NCBI GenBank assembly: GCA_023230755.1
Contig: JALNWS010000019.1
Location: 1 to 33,307 of the forward strand
Source of the DNA: Azoarcus sp.
GTDB taxonomy: Bacteria > Pseudomonadota > Gammaproteobacteria > Burkholderiales > Rhodocyclaceae
Reading direction: 5' to 3'
DNA: 33,307 nucleotides
Notes under the pieces: model-generated
What the model was told of the DNA's origin: nothing
What the model saw: the letters and a program-made list of their open reading frames with translations, nothing else
Databases searched by the model: none
Position numbers and translations under genes: made by a program
In this document: in pieces, positions 1 to 8,801 of the stretch
Position numbering within the stretch: position 1 is the stretch's first letter
How the letters are laid out: the number at the start of each line of letters is the position of its first letter

Positions 1-768
1 CATGTGCCGCGGATGGAAGGCGACAACGTGGATTACGGCACGGGGCCGGCACACGCGCATGCGCCAGGCCTCAGCCAGGGCCAGATGGTGCGGATCGAAC
101 AGGACATCCTCGGCAAGAACGACCGTCTTGCGGAGGCCAACCGGCGCTGGCTGAGCGAGAAGGGAATTTTCGCGCTCAATCTGGTTTCCAGCCCGGGGTC
201 GGGCAAGACGACCTTGCTGTGCCGCACGATCACCGAGCTGGGTGGGCGCATGCCCGTGGCCGTGGTCGAGGGCGACCAGCAGACCGATTTCGATGCCGAA
301 CGCATCCGTGCGACCGGCGTGCGTGCGTTGCAGATCAACACCGGCAAGGGCTGTCATCTGGATGCACACATGGTGGGTCAGGCCTTGCCGCGCCTTGAGC
401 TTGCCGCGCATTCACTGCTGCTGATCGAGAACGTGGGCAACCTGGTCTGTCCGGCGGCCTTCGATCTCGGCGAGGCGCACAAGGTGGTGATCCTTTCGGT
501 GACCGAAGGCGAGGACAAGCCGCTCAAGTATCCCGACATGTTTGCCGCGGCCGATCTGATGCTGGTGAACAAGGTCGATCTGCTGCCCTATCTGAGCTTT
601 GATGTGAACAAGGCGGTGGAATTTGCCCTCCGGGTCAATCCGCGCCTGCGCGTGATGAAGGTGTCGGCGACGACCGGCGAAGGTTTCGAAGAGTGGCTTG
701 CCTGGATTGCAGAAGGCGTGACGACGGCCACCAGGTTGCAGGCGACCGCGACAGGTGTTGTGGTCTGA
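1..768 (+). CDS. hypB: Hydrogenase nickel incorporation GTPase HypB (5' partial)
   Basis: GTPase and metallochaperone that, with HypA, delivers Ni to the large subunit of [NiFe] hydrogenase in the cytoplasm. The reading frame is open to the first base of the window, so the true start and most of the usual N-terminal Cys/His-rich leader lie outside; only a remnant (HVPRMEGD, then AHAHAP) is visible. Seen in the protein: P-loop SSPGSGKTT, the switch region DQQTDFDAERI, the Cys-His metal site in KGCHLDAH, ENVGNLVCPAAFDLGE, and the guanine-specificity motif NKVDLL. These are diagnostic of HypB and separate it from the related UreG. The stop codon overlaps the start of hypF (TGATG), implying translational coupling. 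hypA is expected just upstream, as in Ralstonia. Confidence 0.95.
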   Translation, partial: HVPRMEGDNVDYGTGPAHAHAPGLSQGQMVRIEQDILGKNDRLAEANRRWLSEKGIFALNLVSSPGSGKTTLLCRTITELGGRMPVAVVEGDQQTDFDAERIRATGVRALQINTGKGCHLDAHMVGQALPRLELAAHSLLLIENVGNLVCPAAFDLGEAHKVVILSVTEGEDKPLKYPDMFAAADLMLVNKVDLLPYLSFDVNKAVEFALRVNPRLRVMKVSATTGEGFEEWLAWIAEGVTTATRLQATATGVVV

Positions 769-3128
769 TGGCGCAGGACTTCTCTCAGCCCAGACTCGAG
801 CGCCGGCATATTCGCGTACGCGGCGTGGTGCAGGGCGTGGGTTTCAGGCCCTTCGTGTATCGCCTCGCTCAGACGCTGGAACTCGCGGGTTGGGTCAGAA
901 ACGACGGTGATGGCGTCGAGCTCGAGGGGCAGGGCCTGCCAGGAAACATCTCCGCGCTGATCGCGCGGATTCGTTCGGAAGCGCCCCGCCTCGCACGGAT
1001 CGACTCGATCCATACCCGGCTGTGCGATGCCGACCCCGCAGACAAGGGCTTTACCATCCGGCTCAGCGCGGGCGGCGCGGTGAGCACCACCATCGGTCAC
1101 GACAGCGCCGTGTGTGCAGACTGCCTCGCCGAACTGTTCGATGCTGCCGACCGGCGCTGGCGCTATCCTTTCATCAACTGCACGCACTGTGGTCCGCGCT
1201 ACACGATTACGCACGCGCTGCCTTACGACCGCAGCAACACGAGCATGGCAACGTTTGCACAGTGTCCTGCATGCCAGCACGAATACGATGCGGCCGAACA
1301 TCGGCGCTTTCACGCCGAACCCAATGCCTGCACGGATTGCGGACCGCAGCTGAGCTTGCTGGAGGCAGCAGGGGTACGGGTGGCGACGCGTGATCCGATC
1401 GCCGACACCCTGCTGCGCCTTCTCACCGGCGAGATCGTCGCGGTCAAGGGCTTGGGCGGCTTTCACCTGGTGTGTGACGCCCGCAACCCGGAGGCGGTCG
1501 AGCGCCTGCGTGCGCGCAAGGGGCGTGCAGGAAAGCCTTTCGCTGTAATGGTGGCCAATCTCGCGTCGGCGCGGCGCTGGGCACGACTCACGCCCGCCGA
1601 AGAGGCTGTACTGGCAGGGGCCGAACGACCCGTGGTGTTGTGCGAGAAACGCCCCAGTGTCGACGCCGAGCTCTGGGGTGTGGCACCGGATCTGGGCAGC
1701 ATCGGGCTGATGCTGCCCTATACGCCGGTTCATTACCTGCTGTTCCACGACAATGCAGGGCGCCCGGCGGGGATGGACTGGCTGGACGAGGCACAGGATC
1801 TGGCGCTGGTCATGACCTCCGCCAACCCCGGAGGCGAGCCGCTGGTGACCGACAATCAGGAGGCACTGGCGCGACTGAAAGGAATTGCGGACGCCTACCT
1901 GATGCACGACCGGGACATCCTGAGCCGCTGCGACGATTCGGTCCTGATGGCCGAACGCAATGCGCTGGCCACTGGCCGGGATGTGCCGCGCTTTGTCCGC
2001 CGCGCCCGCGGCTTCACCCCGCGGGCGATCCGGTTGGCGCGAAAGGGGCCGCCGGTGCTGGCCTTCGGCGCCTGGCTGAAGAACACCGTGTGTCTCACCC
2101 GTGGCGACGAAGCCTTCCTCTCCGAGCACATCGGTGACCTCGACAATCCCGGCGTGTGCGTGGCGATGGATCGGGCCGTCGAACATCTGCAGCGCATTCT
2201 GGCCATCCAGCCCGAGGCGGTGGCGCACGACCTGCATCCGGATTTCCATTCCACCCGTGCCGCGCTGGCGCTGGCGGACCGCCTCGGCGTGGCGGCGATC
2301 GGGGTGCAGCATCATCACGCCCATATCGCTGCGGTACTCGCCGAGCATCGTCGTTCGGGGCCGGTGCTCGGTGTCGCACTTGATGGCGTTGGCCTCGGCA
2401 CCGACGGCAACGCGTGGGGCGGCGAGCTGCTGCGGGTAAGCGGCGCACAGGTCGAACGTGTGGGGCATCTCGCGCCGCTGCCACTGCCCGGTGGGGATCA
2501 GGCCGCCAGGGCGCCGTGGCGAATGGCCGCGTCTGCGCTGCACCGGATGGGCAGGGCCGGCGACATCGCGCCGCGGTTTGCTGCGCAACGCGGCGCCACG
2601 CAGATCGACGCCCTGCTCAACAAACCCCACCTGTGCCCGTCCACGACCAGCATGGGGCGCTGGTTCGATGCCGCTGCCGGACTGCTCGGGGTATGCGAGT
2701 GCATGGACTACGACGCCGAGGCCGCGATGCGACTGGAAAGCCTTGCCGCGGGCTATGGTTCTGCGCTGCGCGCCCATCGAGGGTGGACCTTGCGCGAAGA
2801 CGAGGCGGGCGCCGAGCTCGATCTGCTGCCGCTGCTTGCCGTGCTGGCCGGAGAGCGCAATCCGGCGCGTGGTGCAGCGGTCTTTCATGCCACGCTGCTG
2901 GCCGCGCTCGAGGACTGGATCGTGGGCACTGCCAAGCGTCAGCGCGTGTCGACGGTTGCGCTGGGGGGCGGCTGCTTTCTCAATCGTCAGCTTGCATTCG
3001 AGCTGCCGCGCCGGCTCTCTGCGCGTGGTCTCGATGTCCTTACTGCGCGTCAGGCACCCTGCAACGACGGCGGCATCGCCCTCGGTCAGGCGTGGGTGGC
3101 GATCCAGCAACTGCAACCCGGAAACTGA
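768..3128 (+). CDS. hypF: Carbamoyltransferase HypF
   Basis: Makes the carbamoyl group that becomes the CN ligands of the Fe site: it converts carbamoyl phosphate and ATP to carbamoyl-adenylate and passes the carbamoyl to HypE. The 786-residue length is typical. In order: an acylphosphatase domain (about residues 15-100, motif VQGVGFRPFVYRLA); paired zinc fingers with Cys116/119, Cys138/141, Cys166/169 and a fourth CxxC near 188-191; a YrdC-like domain (about 200-390, GEIVAVKGLGGFHL); and a Kae1-like domain (about 400-786) with the metal site HHHAHIAAVLAEH and LGGGCFLNRQL. I chose the ATG that overlaps the hypB stop, because an in-frame ATG 75 bases upstream would lie inside hypB. Only three bases separate it from hypC. 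Confidence 0.96.
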   Translation: MAQDFSQPRLERRHIRVRGVVQGVGFRPFVYRLAQTLELAGWVRNDGDGVELEGQGLPGNISALIARIRSEAPRLARIDSIHTRLCDADPADKGFTIRLSAGGAVSTTIGHDSAVCADCLAELFDAADRRWRYPFINCTHCGPRYTITHALPYDRSNTSMATFAQCPACQHEYDAAEHRRFHAEPNACTDCGPQLSLLEAAGVRVATRDPIADTLLRLLTGEIVAVKGLGGFHLVCDARNPEAVERLRARKGRAGKPFAVMVANLASARRWARLTPAEEAVLAGAERPVVLCEKRPSVDAELWGVAPDLGSIGLMLPYTPVHYLLFHDNAGRPAGMDWLDEAQDLALVMTSANPGGEPLVTDNQEALARLKGIADAYLMHDRDILSRCDDSVLMAERNALATGRDVPRFVRRARGFTPRAIRLARKGPPVLAFGAWLKNTVCLTRGDEAFLSEHIGDLDNPGVCVAMDRAVEHLQRILAIQPEAVAHDLHPDFHSTRAALALADRLGVAAIGVQHHHAHIAAVLAEHRRSGPVLGVALDGVGLGTDGNAWGGELLRVSGAQVERVGHLAPLPLPGGDQAARAPWRMAASALHRMGRAGDIAPRFAAQRGATQIDALLNKPHLCPSTTSMGRWFDAAAGLLGVCECMDYDAEAAMRLESLAAGYGSALRAHRGWTLREDEAGAELDLLPLLAVLAGERNPARGAAVFHATLLAALEDWIVGTAKRQRVSTVALGGGCFLNRQLAFELPRRLSARGLDVLTARQAPCNDGGIALGQAWVAIQQLQPGN

Positions 3129-3131
3129 GCC

Positions 3132-3368
3132 ATGTGCCTTGCGATTCCCGCCCGTGTCGTCGAGCTGCTCGACGGCGACAATGCCCGCATCGATCTCGGC
3201 GGGGTAAAGAAAGAGATCTCGCTCGCCCTGGTCGAAGACGTCGTCGTGGGGGATTACGTGATCGTCCATGTCGGCTACGCCCTGTCCCGGCTCGATGCGG
3301 AGGAGGCCGAGCGCACGCTCGCCCTGTTCGCCGAGGCCGGCATCGGTGGCGCCGGAGCGGGCGCATGA
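3132..3368 (+). CDS. hypC: Hydrogenase assembly chaperone HypC
   Basis: Small scaffold chaperone (78 residues) that with HypD holds the Fe atom while CN and CO are attached, then docks on the hydrogenase large-subunit precursor. The protein begins MCLAIPARVVEL; after removal of Met the invariant Cys2 is the Fe-binding residue of this family. Length and the GDYVIVHVGYAL core match HypC/HupF proteins. The stop overlaps the hypD start (ATGA). It could be a paralogue serving the same large subunit (HybG-like), but its place between hypF and hypD makes HypC the natural call. Confidence 0.95.
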   Translation: MCLAIPARVVELLDGDNARIDLGGVKKEISLALVEDVVVGDYVIVHVGYALSRLDAEEAERTLALFAEAGIGGAGAGA

Positions 3369-4507
3369 AATACGTGGACGAGTTCCGTGACGGCGGCCTC
3401 GCGCAAAAGCTCGCGTCCGCGATCCGTGCAGAGGTTGATCCGGCGCGCAAGTACGCGTTCATGGAATTCTGCGGTGGTCACACCCATGCCATCTCGCGCT
3501 ACGGCGTCACCGACCTGCTGCCGGCCAATGTGCGCATGATCCACGGCCCCGGCTGTCCGGTGTGCGTGCTGCCGATCGGGCGCATCGACATGGCGATCGG
3601 ACTGGCGCTGGCGCGACCCGACGTGATCGTGTGCACATATGGCGACTGCCTGCGGGTGCCGGCCTCCGACGGCCTGTCGATGCTCAAGGCCAAGGCGCGT
3701 GGTGCGGATATCCGCATGGTGTATTCGGCGGCCGACGCAGTTGCGCTCGCTCAGGCCAACCCGACGCGCGAAGTGGTGTTCTTCGCCATCGGCTTCGAGA
3801 CCACCACGCCGCCCACTGCGCTCGTGATCCGTCAGGCCGAAGCGCTCGGGCTGAACAATTTCAGCGTGATCTGCAACCACGTGCTCACGCCGTCGGCCAT
3901 CGTCACCATTCTCGAGTCGCCCGAGGTGCGGGAGATCGGCAGCGTGCCGCTGGACGGCTTCATCGGCCCGGCGCATGTGTCGACCATCATCGGCAGCCGT
4001 CCGTATGCCTTCTTTGCCGAGGAATATCGCAAGCCGGTGGTGATTGCCGGTTTCGAACCGCTCGACGTGATGCAGGCGGTGCGCATGCTGATCCGTCAGG
4101 TCAACGAGGGTCGGGCCGAGGTCGAAAATGAATTCACTCGCGCGGTTACCGAGGATGGCAATCTCAAGGCGCAGGCGCTGGTGAGCGAAGTGTTCGAACT
4201 GCGCCGCAGCTTTGAATGGCGCGGCCTGCGCGAGGTGCCGTATTCCGCGCTGCGCATCAGGGCGCGCTTCGCAGCCTTCGACGCGGAGGCGAAGTTCGAC
4301 ATCGCCTACCGCAGCGTGGCGGACAACAAGGCGTGTGAATGCGGTGCGATTCTGCGCGGGGTGAAGAAACCGACGGACTGCAGGATCTTCGGCACGGTGT
4401 GTACGCCGGAGAATCCGATGGGCTCATGCATGGTGTCCTCAGAGGGCGCCTGCGCGGCGCACTACAACTACGGTCGCTTCCGCGACATCCCGGTGGTGGC
4501 AGCGTGA
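3365..4507 (+). CDS. hypD: Hydrogenase Fe-cofactor assembly protein HypD
   Basis: Central iron-sulfur protein of the HypCD complex on which the Fe(CN)2CO unit is built. The 380-residue protein shows the family hallmarks: FMEFCGGHTHAISRYG near residue 37, GPGCPVCVLP near 60, GFETTTPPTA near 145, and a C-terminal cysteine-rich segment (ACECGAILRG, DCRIFGTVC, GSCMVSSEGACAAHY) that binds the [4Fe-4S] cluster. The start is the ATG overlapping the hypC stop; the same frame is open far upstream, but that part runs antiparallel to nothing recognisable and shadows hypF and hypC. Followed after 34 bases by hypE. Confidence 0.95.
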   Translation: MKYVDEFRDGGLAQKLASAIRAEVDPARKYAFMEFCGGHTHAISRYGVTDLLPANVRMIHGPGCPVCVLPIGRIDMAIGLALARPDVIVCTYGDCLRVPASDGLSMLKAKARGADIRMVYSAADAVALAQANPTREVVFFAIGFETTTPPTALVIRQAEALGLNNFSVICNHVLTPSAIVTILESPEVREIGSVPLDGFIGPAHVSTIIGSRPYAFFAEEYRKPVVIAGFEPLDVMQAVRMLIRQVNEGRAEVENEFTRAVTEDGNLKAQALVSEVFELRRSFEWRGLREVPYSALRIRARFAAFDAEAKFDIAYRSVADNKACECGAILRGVKKPTDCRIFGTVCTPENPMGSCMVSSEGACAAHYNYGRFRDIPVVAA

Positions 4508-4541
4508 GCGCCGGAGCCGTCGTGACCCTGGAGATCGCAAC

Positions 4542-5597
4542 ATGGGTGAAGTAAAGAAAGGCTATGTCCGTCCACTGGATCTGAAGCATGGCCGGGTGGA
4601 CATGGGGCATGGCGCCGGTGGCAGGGCGATGGCGCAATTGATCGACGAGGTCTTTGCGCGCGCCTTCGCCAACGAGTGGCTGGGGCAGGGCAACGATGGC
4701 GCGGTGCTGCCTGCGCCTGCAGCGGGCGAACGTCTGGTGATGGCGACCGATGCACACGTGGTGTCGCCGCTGTTTTTTCCCGGCGGCGACATCGGCTGTC
4801 TGTCGGTGCATGGCACCATCAACGATGTGGCCGTCATGGGCGCCCGCCCGCTCTACCTGGCGGCGAGTTTCATCCTGGAAGAAGGCTTTGCGCTGGCCGA
4901 GCTGGTGCGCATCGTCGAATCGATGGCGGCGGCGGCGCGCGAGGCCGGCGTGCCGGTGGTGACCGGAGACACCAAGGTGGTCGAAGCCGGCAAGGGCGAC
5001 GGTGTGTTCATCTCCACCACCGGCGTCGGAGCCTTGCCCGCCGGTCGTGACATCGGTGGTGCGAATGCGCGCGCGGGCGACGTCGTGATCGTGTCCGGCA
5101 GCATCGGCGACCATGGCACGGCCATCCTGTCGCAGCGCGAATCACTCGCCTTCGATACCGAGATCGTCTCCGATACGGCCGCGCTGCACGGTCTGATCGC
5201 CCACCTGCTGGAGATGGTCCCGGGCATCCGGGTCATGCGCGACCCCACCCGTGGCGGGCTGGCGACCACGCTCAACGAGATCGCGGTGCAGTCCGGGGTC
5301 GGGATCAGCCTCGAGGAGGCGGCGATCCCGGTCCATCCGCAGGTGGAGGCGGCGTGCGAGTTTCTGGGCCTCGACCCGCTGTATGTCGCCAACGAGGGCA
5401 AGCTGGTGGTGATCTGTGCGGCGGCCGACGCCGATGCGGCCGTCTTGGCTCTGCGTTCGCATCCGCTGGGGGCCGAGGCTGCGCGCATCGGCGAGGTGAT
5501 CGACGACCCCAACCACTTCGTGCAGATCCGCACCGGGTTTGGCGGGCGGCGCATGGTCGACTGGCTGTCGGGCGAGCAATTGCCCCGCATCTGCTGA
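4542..5597 (+). CDS. hypE: Carbamoyl dehydratase HypE
   Basis: Takes the carbamoyl group from HypF onto its C-terminal cysteine, dehydrates it with ATP to a thiocyanate, and gives cyanide to Fe on HypCD. The 351-residue protein is a PurM/ThiL-fold enzyme. The N-terminal HGAGGRAM nucleotide motif, GQGNDGAVL and the GDTKVVEAG and DPTRGGLATTLNE segments are visible, and the protein ends in the family's obligatory tail PRIC, whose last Cys is the acceptor. Because that tail is intact the enzyme should be functional. A purine-rich stretch (GGAG) precedes the ATG. hypX starts 10 bases after the stop. Confidence 0.95.
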   Translation: MGEVKKGYVRPLDLKHGRVDMGHGAGGRAMAQLIDEVFARAFANEWLGQGNDGAVLPAPAAGERLVMATDAHVVSPLFFPGGDIGCLSVHGTINDVAVMGARPLYLAASFILEEGFALAELVRIVESMAAAAREAGVPVVTGDTKVVEAGKGDGVFISTTGVGALPAGRDIGGANARAGDVVIVSGSIGDHGTAILSQRESLAFDTEIVSDTAALHGLIAHLLEMVPGIRVMRDPTRGGLATTLNEIAVQSGVGISLEEAAIPVHPQVEAACEFLGLDPLYVANEGKLVVICAAADADAAVLALRSHPLGAEAARIGEVIDDPNHFVQIRTGFGGRRMVDWLSGEQLPRIC

Positions 5598-5607
5598 GGC
5601 CGAACGG

Positions 5608-7338
5608 ATGCGCATCCTGTTTCTGACCCACGCCTTCAACAGCCTGAGCCAGCGTCTCTTTGCCGAACTGAGTGCCGACGGGCATCGGGTGTCGGTGGAG
5701 TTCGACATTGCCGACGCGGTGGCCGAAGAGGCCGTGGCCTTGTTCCGGCCCGACGTGATCGTGTGTCCTTTTCTCAAGCGCGCGGTGCCGGCCTCGATCT
5801 GGCGCGAACACCTCACACTGATCGTGCACCCGGGCATCGTCGGCGACCGTGGGCCGTCGGCGCTGGACTGGGCCATTCATGACGGGCTGTCCGAATGGGG
5901 CGTGACGGTGCTGCAGGCTGAAGCCGAAATGGACGCCGGCCCGGTGTGGGCGGCGCGGCGCTTTCGGATGCGGGCAGCGACCAAGGCCAGCCTTTACCGC
6001 AACGAGGTGACCGATGCCGCGCTCGCAGCCGTGCGCGAGGCGCTGGCGCGCGTCGCCGCGTGGCGTGCGAGACGGTGGCAACCCTGTCCCATCCACGACT
6101 GGACGGGCGCGAACGGAACCTGGCACCCACCCATGCAGCAGGCGGATCGCAGCATCGACTGGGCCGCTGACAGCACGGCCACGGTGCTTGCGCGGCTGCG
6201 AGCGGCTGACGGCTATCCGGGTGTGGCCGATACGCTTTTCGGTGAAGACTGCCGGCTCTTCGACGCACAGCCCGCTCAGGTGCAGCACGAGGCCGCGGCA
6301 GGCGAGGTCGTGGGGCGGCGGGCCGATGGCGCGGTGTTGCGCGCAACGGTCGATGGCGCAGTGTGGATCGGTCACGTCAGGTGCAGCAAGGGCGAACACC
6401 GCTTCAAGCTGCCGGTTGCGGACGCCTTTCCGGCACAATTCGCCGCCTTGCCCCTCATCGCCGATCCGGCAGCGGATGCGATCGGCTATCGCGAATCCGC
6501 CGACGGCAAGGTCGGCTTTGTGCGCTTCGAGTTCTACAACGGCGCGATGAGTACTGCCCAGTGCGGGCAGTTGCGTGACGCGATCGAACAGGCAAATGCG
6601 CGCCCGATACGGGTGCCGGTGCTCGAAGGCGGACGTGATTTCTGGTCCAACGGGATTCATCTCAACACTATCGAGGCGGCACCCTCGGTGGCCGATGAAT
6701 CGTGGGCGAACATCAACGCCATGGATGACGTCTGTCTGGCGCTGCTGCACACGGGCGACAAACTGACGGTCGCGGCGATGCGTGGCAACGCCGGCGCGGG
6801 CGGTTGCTTCCTGGCGCTGGCCGCGGATTTCGTGTGGGCACGCGAGGGCGTGGTCCTCAATCCGCACTACCGCAACATGGGCAATCTCTACGGCTCTGAA
6901 TACTGGACCTATCTGCTGCCGCGCCGGGTTGGTGCCGAAGCTGCGCAGTCGATCATGAGCGATCGCCTGCCACTGCTTGCCGGACGTGCCGTGGAGGCAG
7001 GGCTGATCGATGCCTGTTTCGGTCGCGATCTGCACGGCTTCGAGCGTGAGGTGGCTGCACGCGCCGATGCGCTTGCGCGCGCTGCGGACTACCCGGCCCG
7101 GCTGGCGGACAAGCAGCGCCGCCGTGCGGCAGACGAAGCCATCAAGCCGCTTGCAGCCTATCGCGACGAGGAGCTTGAGCAGATGCGACGCAACTTCTTC
7201 GGCTTCGATCCGAGCTATCACGTGGCGCGGTACCACTTCGTGAACAAGTCCGCGCAGTCGTGGACGCCAAGGCATCTGGCCCTGCACCGCGAGCTGGGGT
7301 GGCGGGTGCCGGACGGCGCGACGGAGGCGGGTTCATGA
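5608..7338 (+). CDS. hypX: HypX, CO-ligand-forming formyl transferase/hydratase fusion
   Basis: Two-domain protein of 576 residues. The N-terminal half (about 1-270) is formyl-tetrahydrofolate transferase-like, with the folate-enzyme motif HPGIVGDRGPSALDWAI (His74). The C-terminal half (about 290-576) is enoyl-CoA hydratase/crotonase-like, with the oxyanion-hole region GNAGAGGCFLALAADF and the segment NPHYRNMGNLYGSEYW. Established work on HypX/HoxX shows it makes the active-site CO from formyl-THF through formyl-CoA, which matters under aerobic conditions. Its presence suggests the organism assembles hydrogenase in air. I chose the ATG just after the hypE stop rather than one 69 bases upstream inside hypE. 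The stop overlaps hoxA (ATGA). Confidence 0.93.
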   Translation: MRILFLTHAFNSLSQRLFAELSADGHRVSVEFDIADAVAEEAVALFRPDVIVCPFLKRAVPASIWREHLTLIVHPGIVGDRGPSALDWAIHDGLSEWGVTVLQAEAEMDAGPVWAARRFRMRAATKASLYRNEVTDAALAAVREALARVAAWRARRWQPCPIHDWTGANGTWHPPMQQADRSIDWAADSTATVLARLRAADGYPGVADTLFGEDCRLFDAQPAQVQHEAAAGEVVGRRADGAVLRATVDGAVWIGHVRCSKGEHRFKLPVADAFPAQFAALPLIADPAADAIGYRESADGKVGFVRFEFYNGAMSTAQCGQLRDAIEQANARPIRVPVLEGGRDFWSNGIHLNTIEAAPSVADESWANINAMDDVCLALLHTGDKLTVAAMRGNAGAGGCFLALAADFVWAREGVVLNPHYRNMGNLYGSEYWTYLLPRRVGAEAAQSIMSDRLPLLAGRAVEAGLIDACFGRDLHGFEREVAARADALARAADYPARLADKQRRRAADEAIKPLAAYRDEELEQMRRNFFGFDPSYHVARYHFVNKSAQSWTPRHLALHRELGWRVPDGATEAGS

Positions 7339-8780
7339 CGATGGAGTTGCCGGGCGTGCTGGTGGTGGATGATGAACTGCGCTCGCAGGAGGCCCTGCAT
7401 CGCACGCTGGAAGAAGATTTCAACGTTTTCACCGCCTCGTCCGCCGCCGAAGCGGCCGAGGTCATGGCGCGCGAGTGGATACAGATCGTGCTCTGCGACC
7501 AGCGCATGCCCGGCGTGTCGGGGGTGCAGTTTCTGCGCGAGGTACGTGACAAGTGGCCGGACGCGGTGCGCATCATCATCTCGGGTTACACCGAGTCCGA
7601 AGACATCATCGCCGGCATCAACGAAGCTGGCATCTACCAGTACCTGCTCAAACCCTGGCAGCCGGAACAGCTGCTTCTTACCCTGCGTGGCGCAGCGGAG
7701 ATCTACCGGCTGCAGGCTGAGAACCAGCGCCTGTCGCTCGATCTTAAGGTAGCCGGACCGGTGATGCGCCAGCGGGTGGCGAGCAAGCGCCAGGTGATCG
7801 AACGCAAGTTTGCGCTCAACACCCTGCTGCGGGCGCCGGATTCGCCAATGAACGCGGTCTGCGACCTGCTGTGCCGGGTCGCGCGCTTCGACGTGCCGGT
7901 GCTGCTTACCGGCGAGTCGGGTACCGGCAAGGAACTGCTCGCACGAGCGCTGCATCTGGCCAGCCCGCGGCGCGTCGAACCCTTCGTCACCGAAAACTGC
8001 GGCGCGGTGCCGGACCAGCTGCTCGAATCCGAACTGTTCGGCTACAAGCGCGGGGCGTTTACCGGCGCCTATGAGGATCGGGTCGGCCTGTTCAAGCAGG
8101 CCGATGGCGGCAGCATCTTTCTCGATGAGATCGGCGAAACCACGCCGGCCTTTCAGGTCAAGCTGTTGCGGGTGTTGCAGGAAGGGGAGGTGCGTCCGAT
8201 TGGCGCGCCTCGCCCGCTGCCGGTCGATCTGCGTGTGGTCGCGGCAACGAACCGCGACCTCGAGGCCGACGTGCGTGGCGGTCGTTTCCGCGAAGATCTT
8301 TACTACCGTATCGCCGCGATCACCATTCAGGTGCCGCCGCTGCGTGAGCGACCGATGGATATCGGCCTCATCGCCCAGACCTTCGTCGACGAAACCCTGT
8401 CTGCGGCAGGGCTGGTGCCACGTGAGCTCGACCGTGATGTGCTTTCCTGCCTCGCTGCGTACCGCTGGCCGGGCAATGTGCGCGAGCTGCGCAACGAGGT
8501 GCTGCGCATGGTCGCGCTGGCGGATGGCGGCGACTTGCGTGCTTCCGATCTCAGCCCGCGCGTGCTGCGGGCCGCCGCGGTGGAGCAGGAACCGGCCCTC
8601 GAGCTGTTGTCGGGGCTGGATGGCGATCTCAAGACCCGGCTCGACGCGCTTGAGGCCCGCATCGTCAAGGAGAGCCTCGTGCGCCATCGCTGGAACAAGA
8701 CCCATGCGGCGCGCGAGCTTGGCCTGTCGCGCGTGGGGCTGCGCAACAAGCTCACCCGCTACGGGCTCGACAAGGACTGA
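7335..8780 (+). CDS. hoxA: Sigma54-dependent hydrogenase response regulator HoxA (HupR)
   Basis: NtrC-family activator of hydrogenase genes, 481 residues. The receiver domain (about 1-125) has the acidic pocket VVDDE and phosphoacceptor Asp55 in CDQRMPGVSG. A linker follows, then an AAA+ sigma54-interaction domain (about 165-400) with Walker A GESGTGKE at 193-200, the sigma54-contacting GAFTGA at 240-245 and a Walker B segment GGSIFLDEIGE. A Fis-type helix-turn-helix (THAARELGLSRVGLRNKL) ends the protein. Asp55 is also the phosphorylation site described for Ralstonia HoxA. In that system the unphosphorylated form activates transcription, so the cognate kinase shuts it off without H2. It lies between the accessory genes and the H2 sensor genes, as in Ralstonia eutropha. 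Confidence 0.95.
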   Translation: MTMELPGVLVVDDELRSQEALHRTLEEDFNVFTASSAAEAAEVMAREWIQIVLCDQRMPGVSGVQFLREVRDKWPDAVRIIISGYTESEDIIAGINEAGIYQYLLKPWQPEQLLLTLRGAAEIYRLQAENQRLSLDLKVAGPVMRQRVASKRQVIERKFALNTLLRAPDSPMNAVCDLLCRVARFDVPVLLTGESGTGKELLARALHLASPRRVEPFVTENCGAVPDQLLESELFGYKRGAFTGAYEDRVGLFKQADGGSIFLDEIGETTPAFQVKLLRVLQEGEVRPIGAPRPLPVDLRVVAATNRDLEADVRGGRFREDLYYRIAAITIQVPPLRERPMDIGLIAQTFVDETLSAAGLVPRELDRDVLSCLAAYRWPGNVRELRNEVLRMVALADGGDLRASDLSPRVLRAAAVEQEPALELLSGLDGDLKTRLDALEARIVKESLVRHRWNKTHAARELGLSRVGLRNKLTRYGLDKD

Positions 8781-8801
8781 TCCTGTGTTTCAATACCGCT
8801 C

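Noticed and set aside
588..3269. An 893-codon open frame on the - strand opposite hypF and hypC
   Set aside because: It is antisense to two certain genes with intact motifs. Its protein is rich in Arg, His and Gln with no domain, as expected from GC-rich codon-position shadowing.
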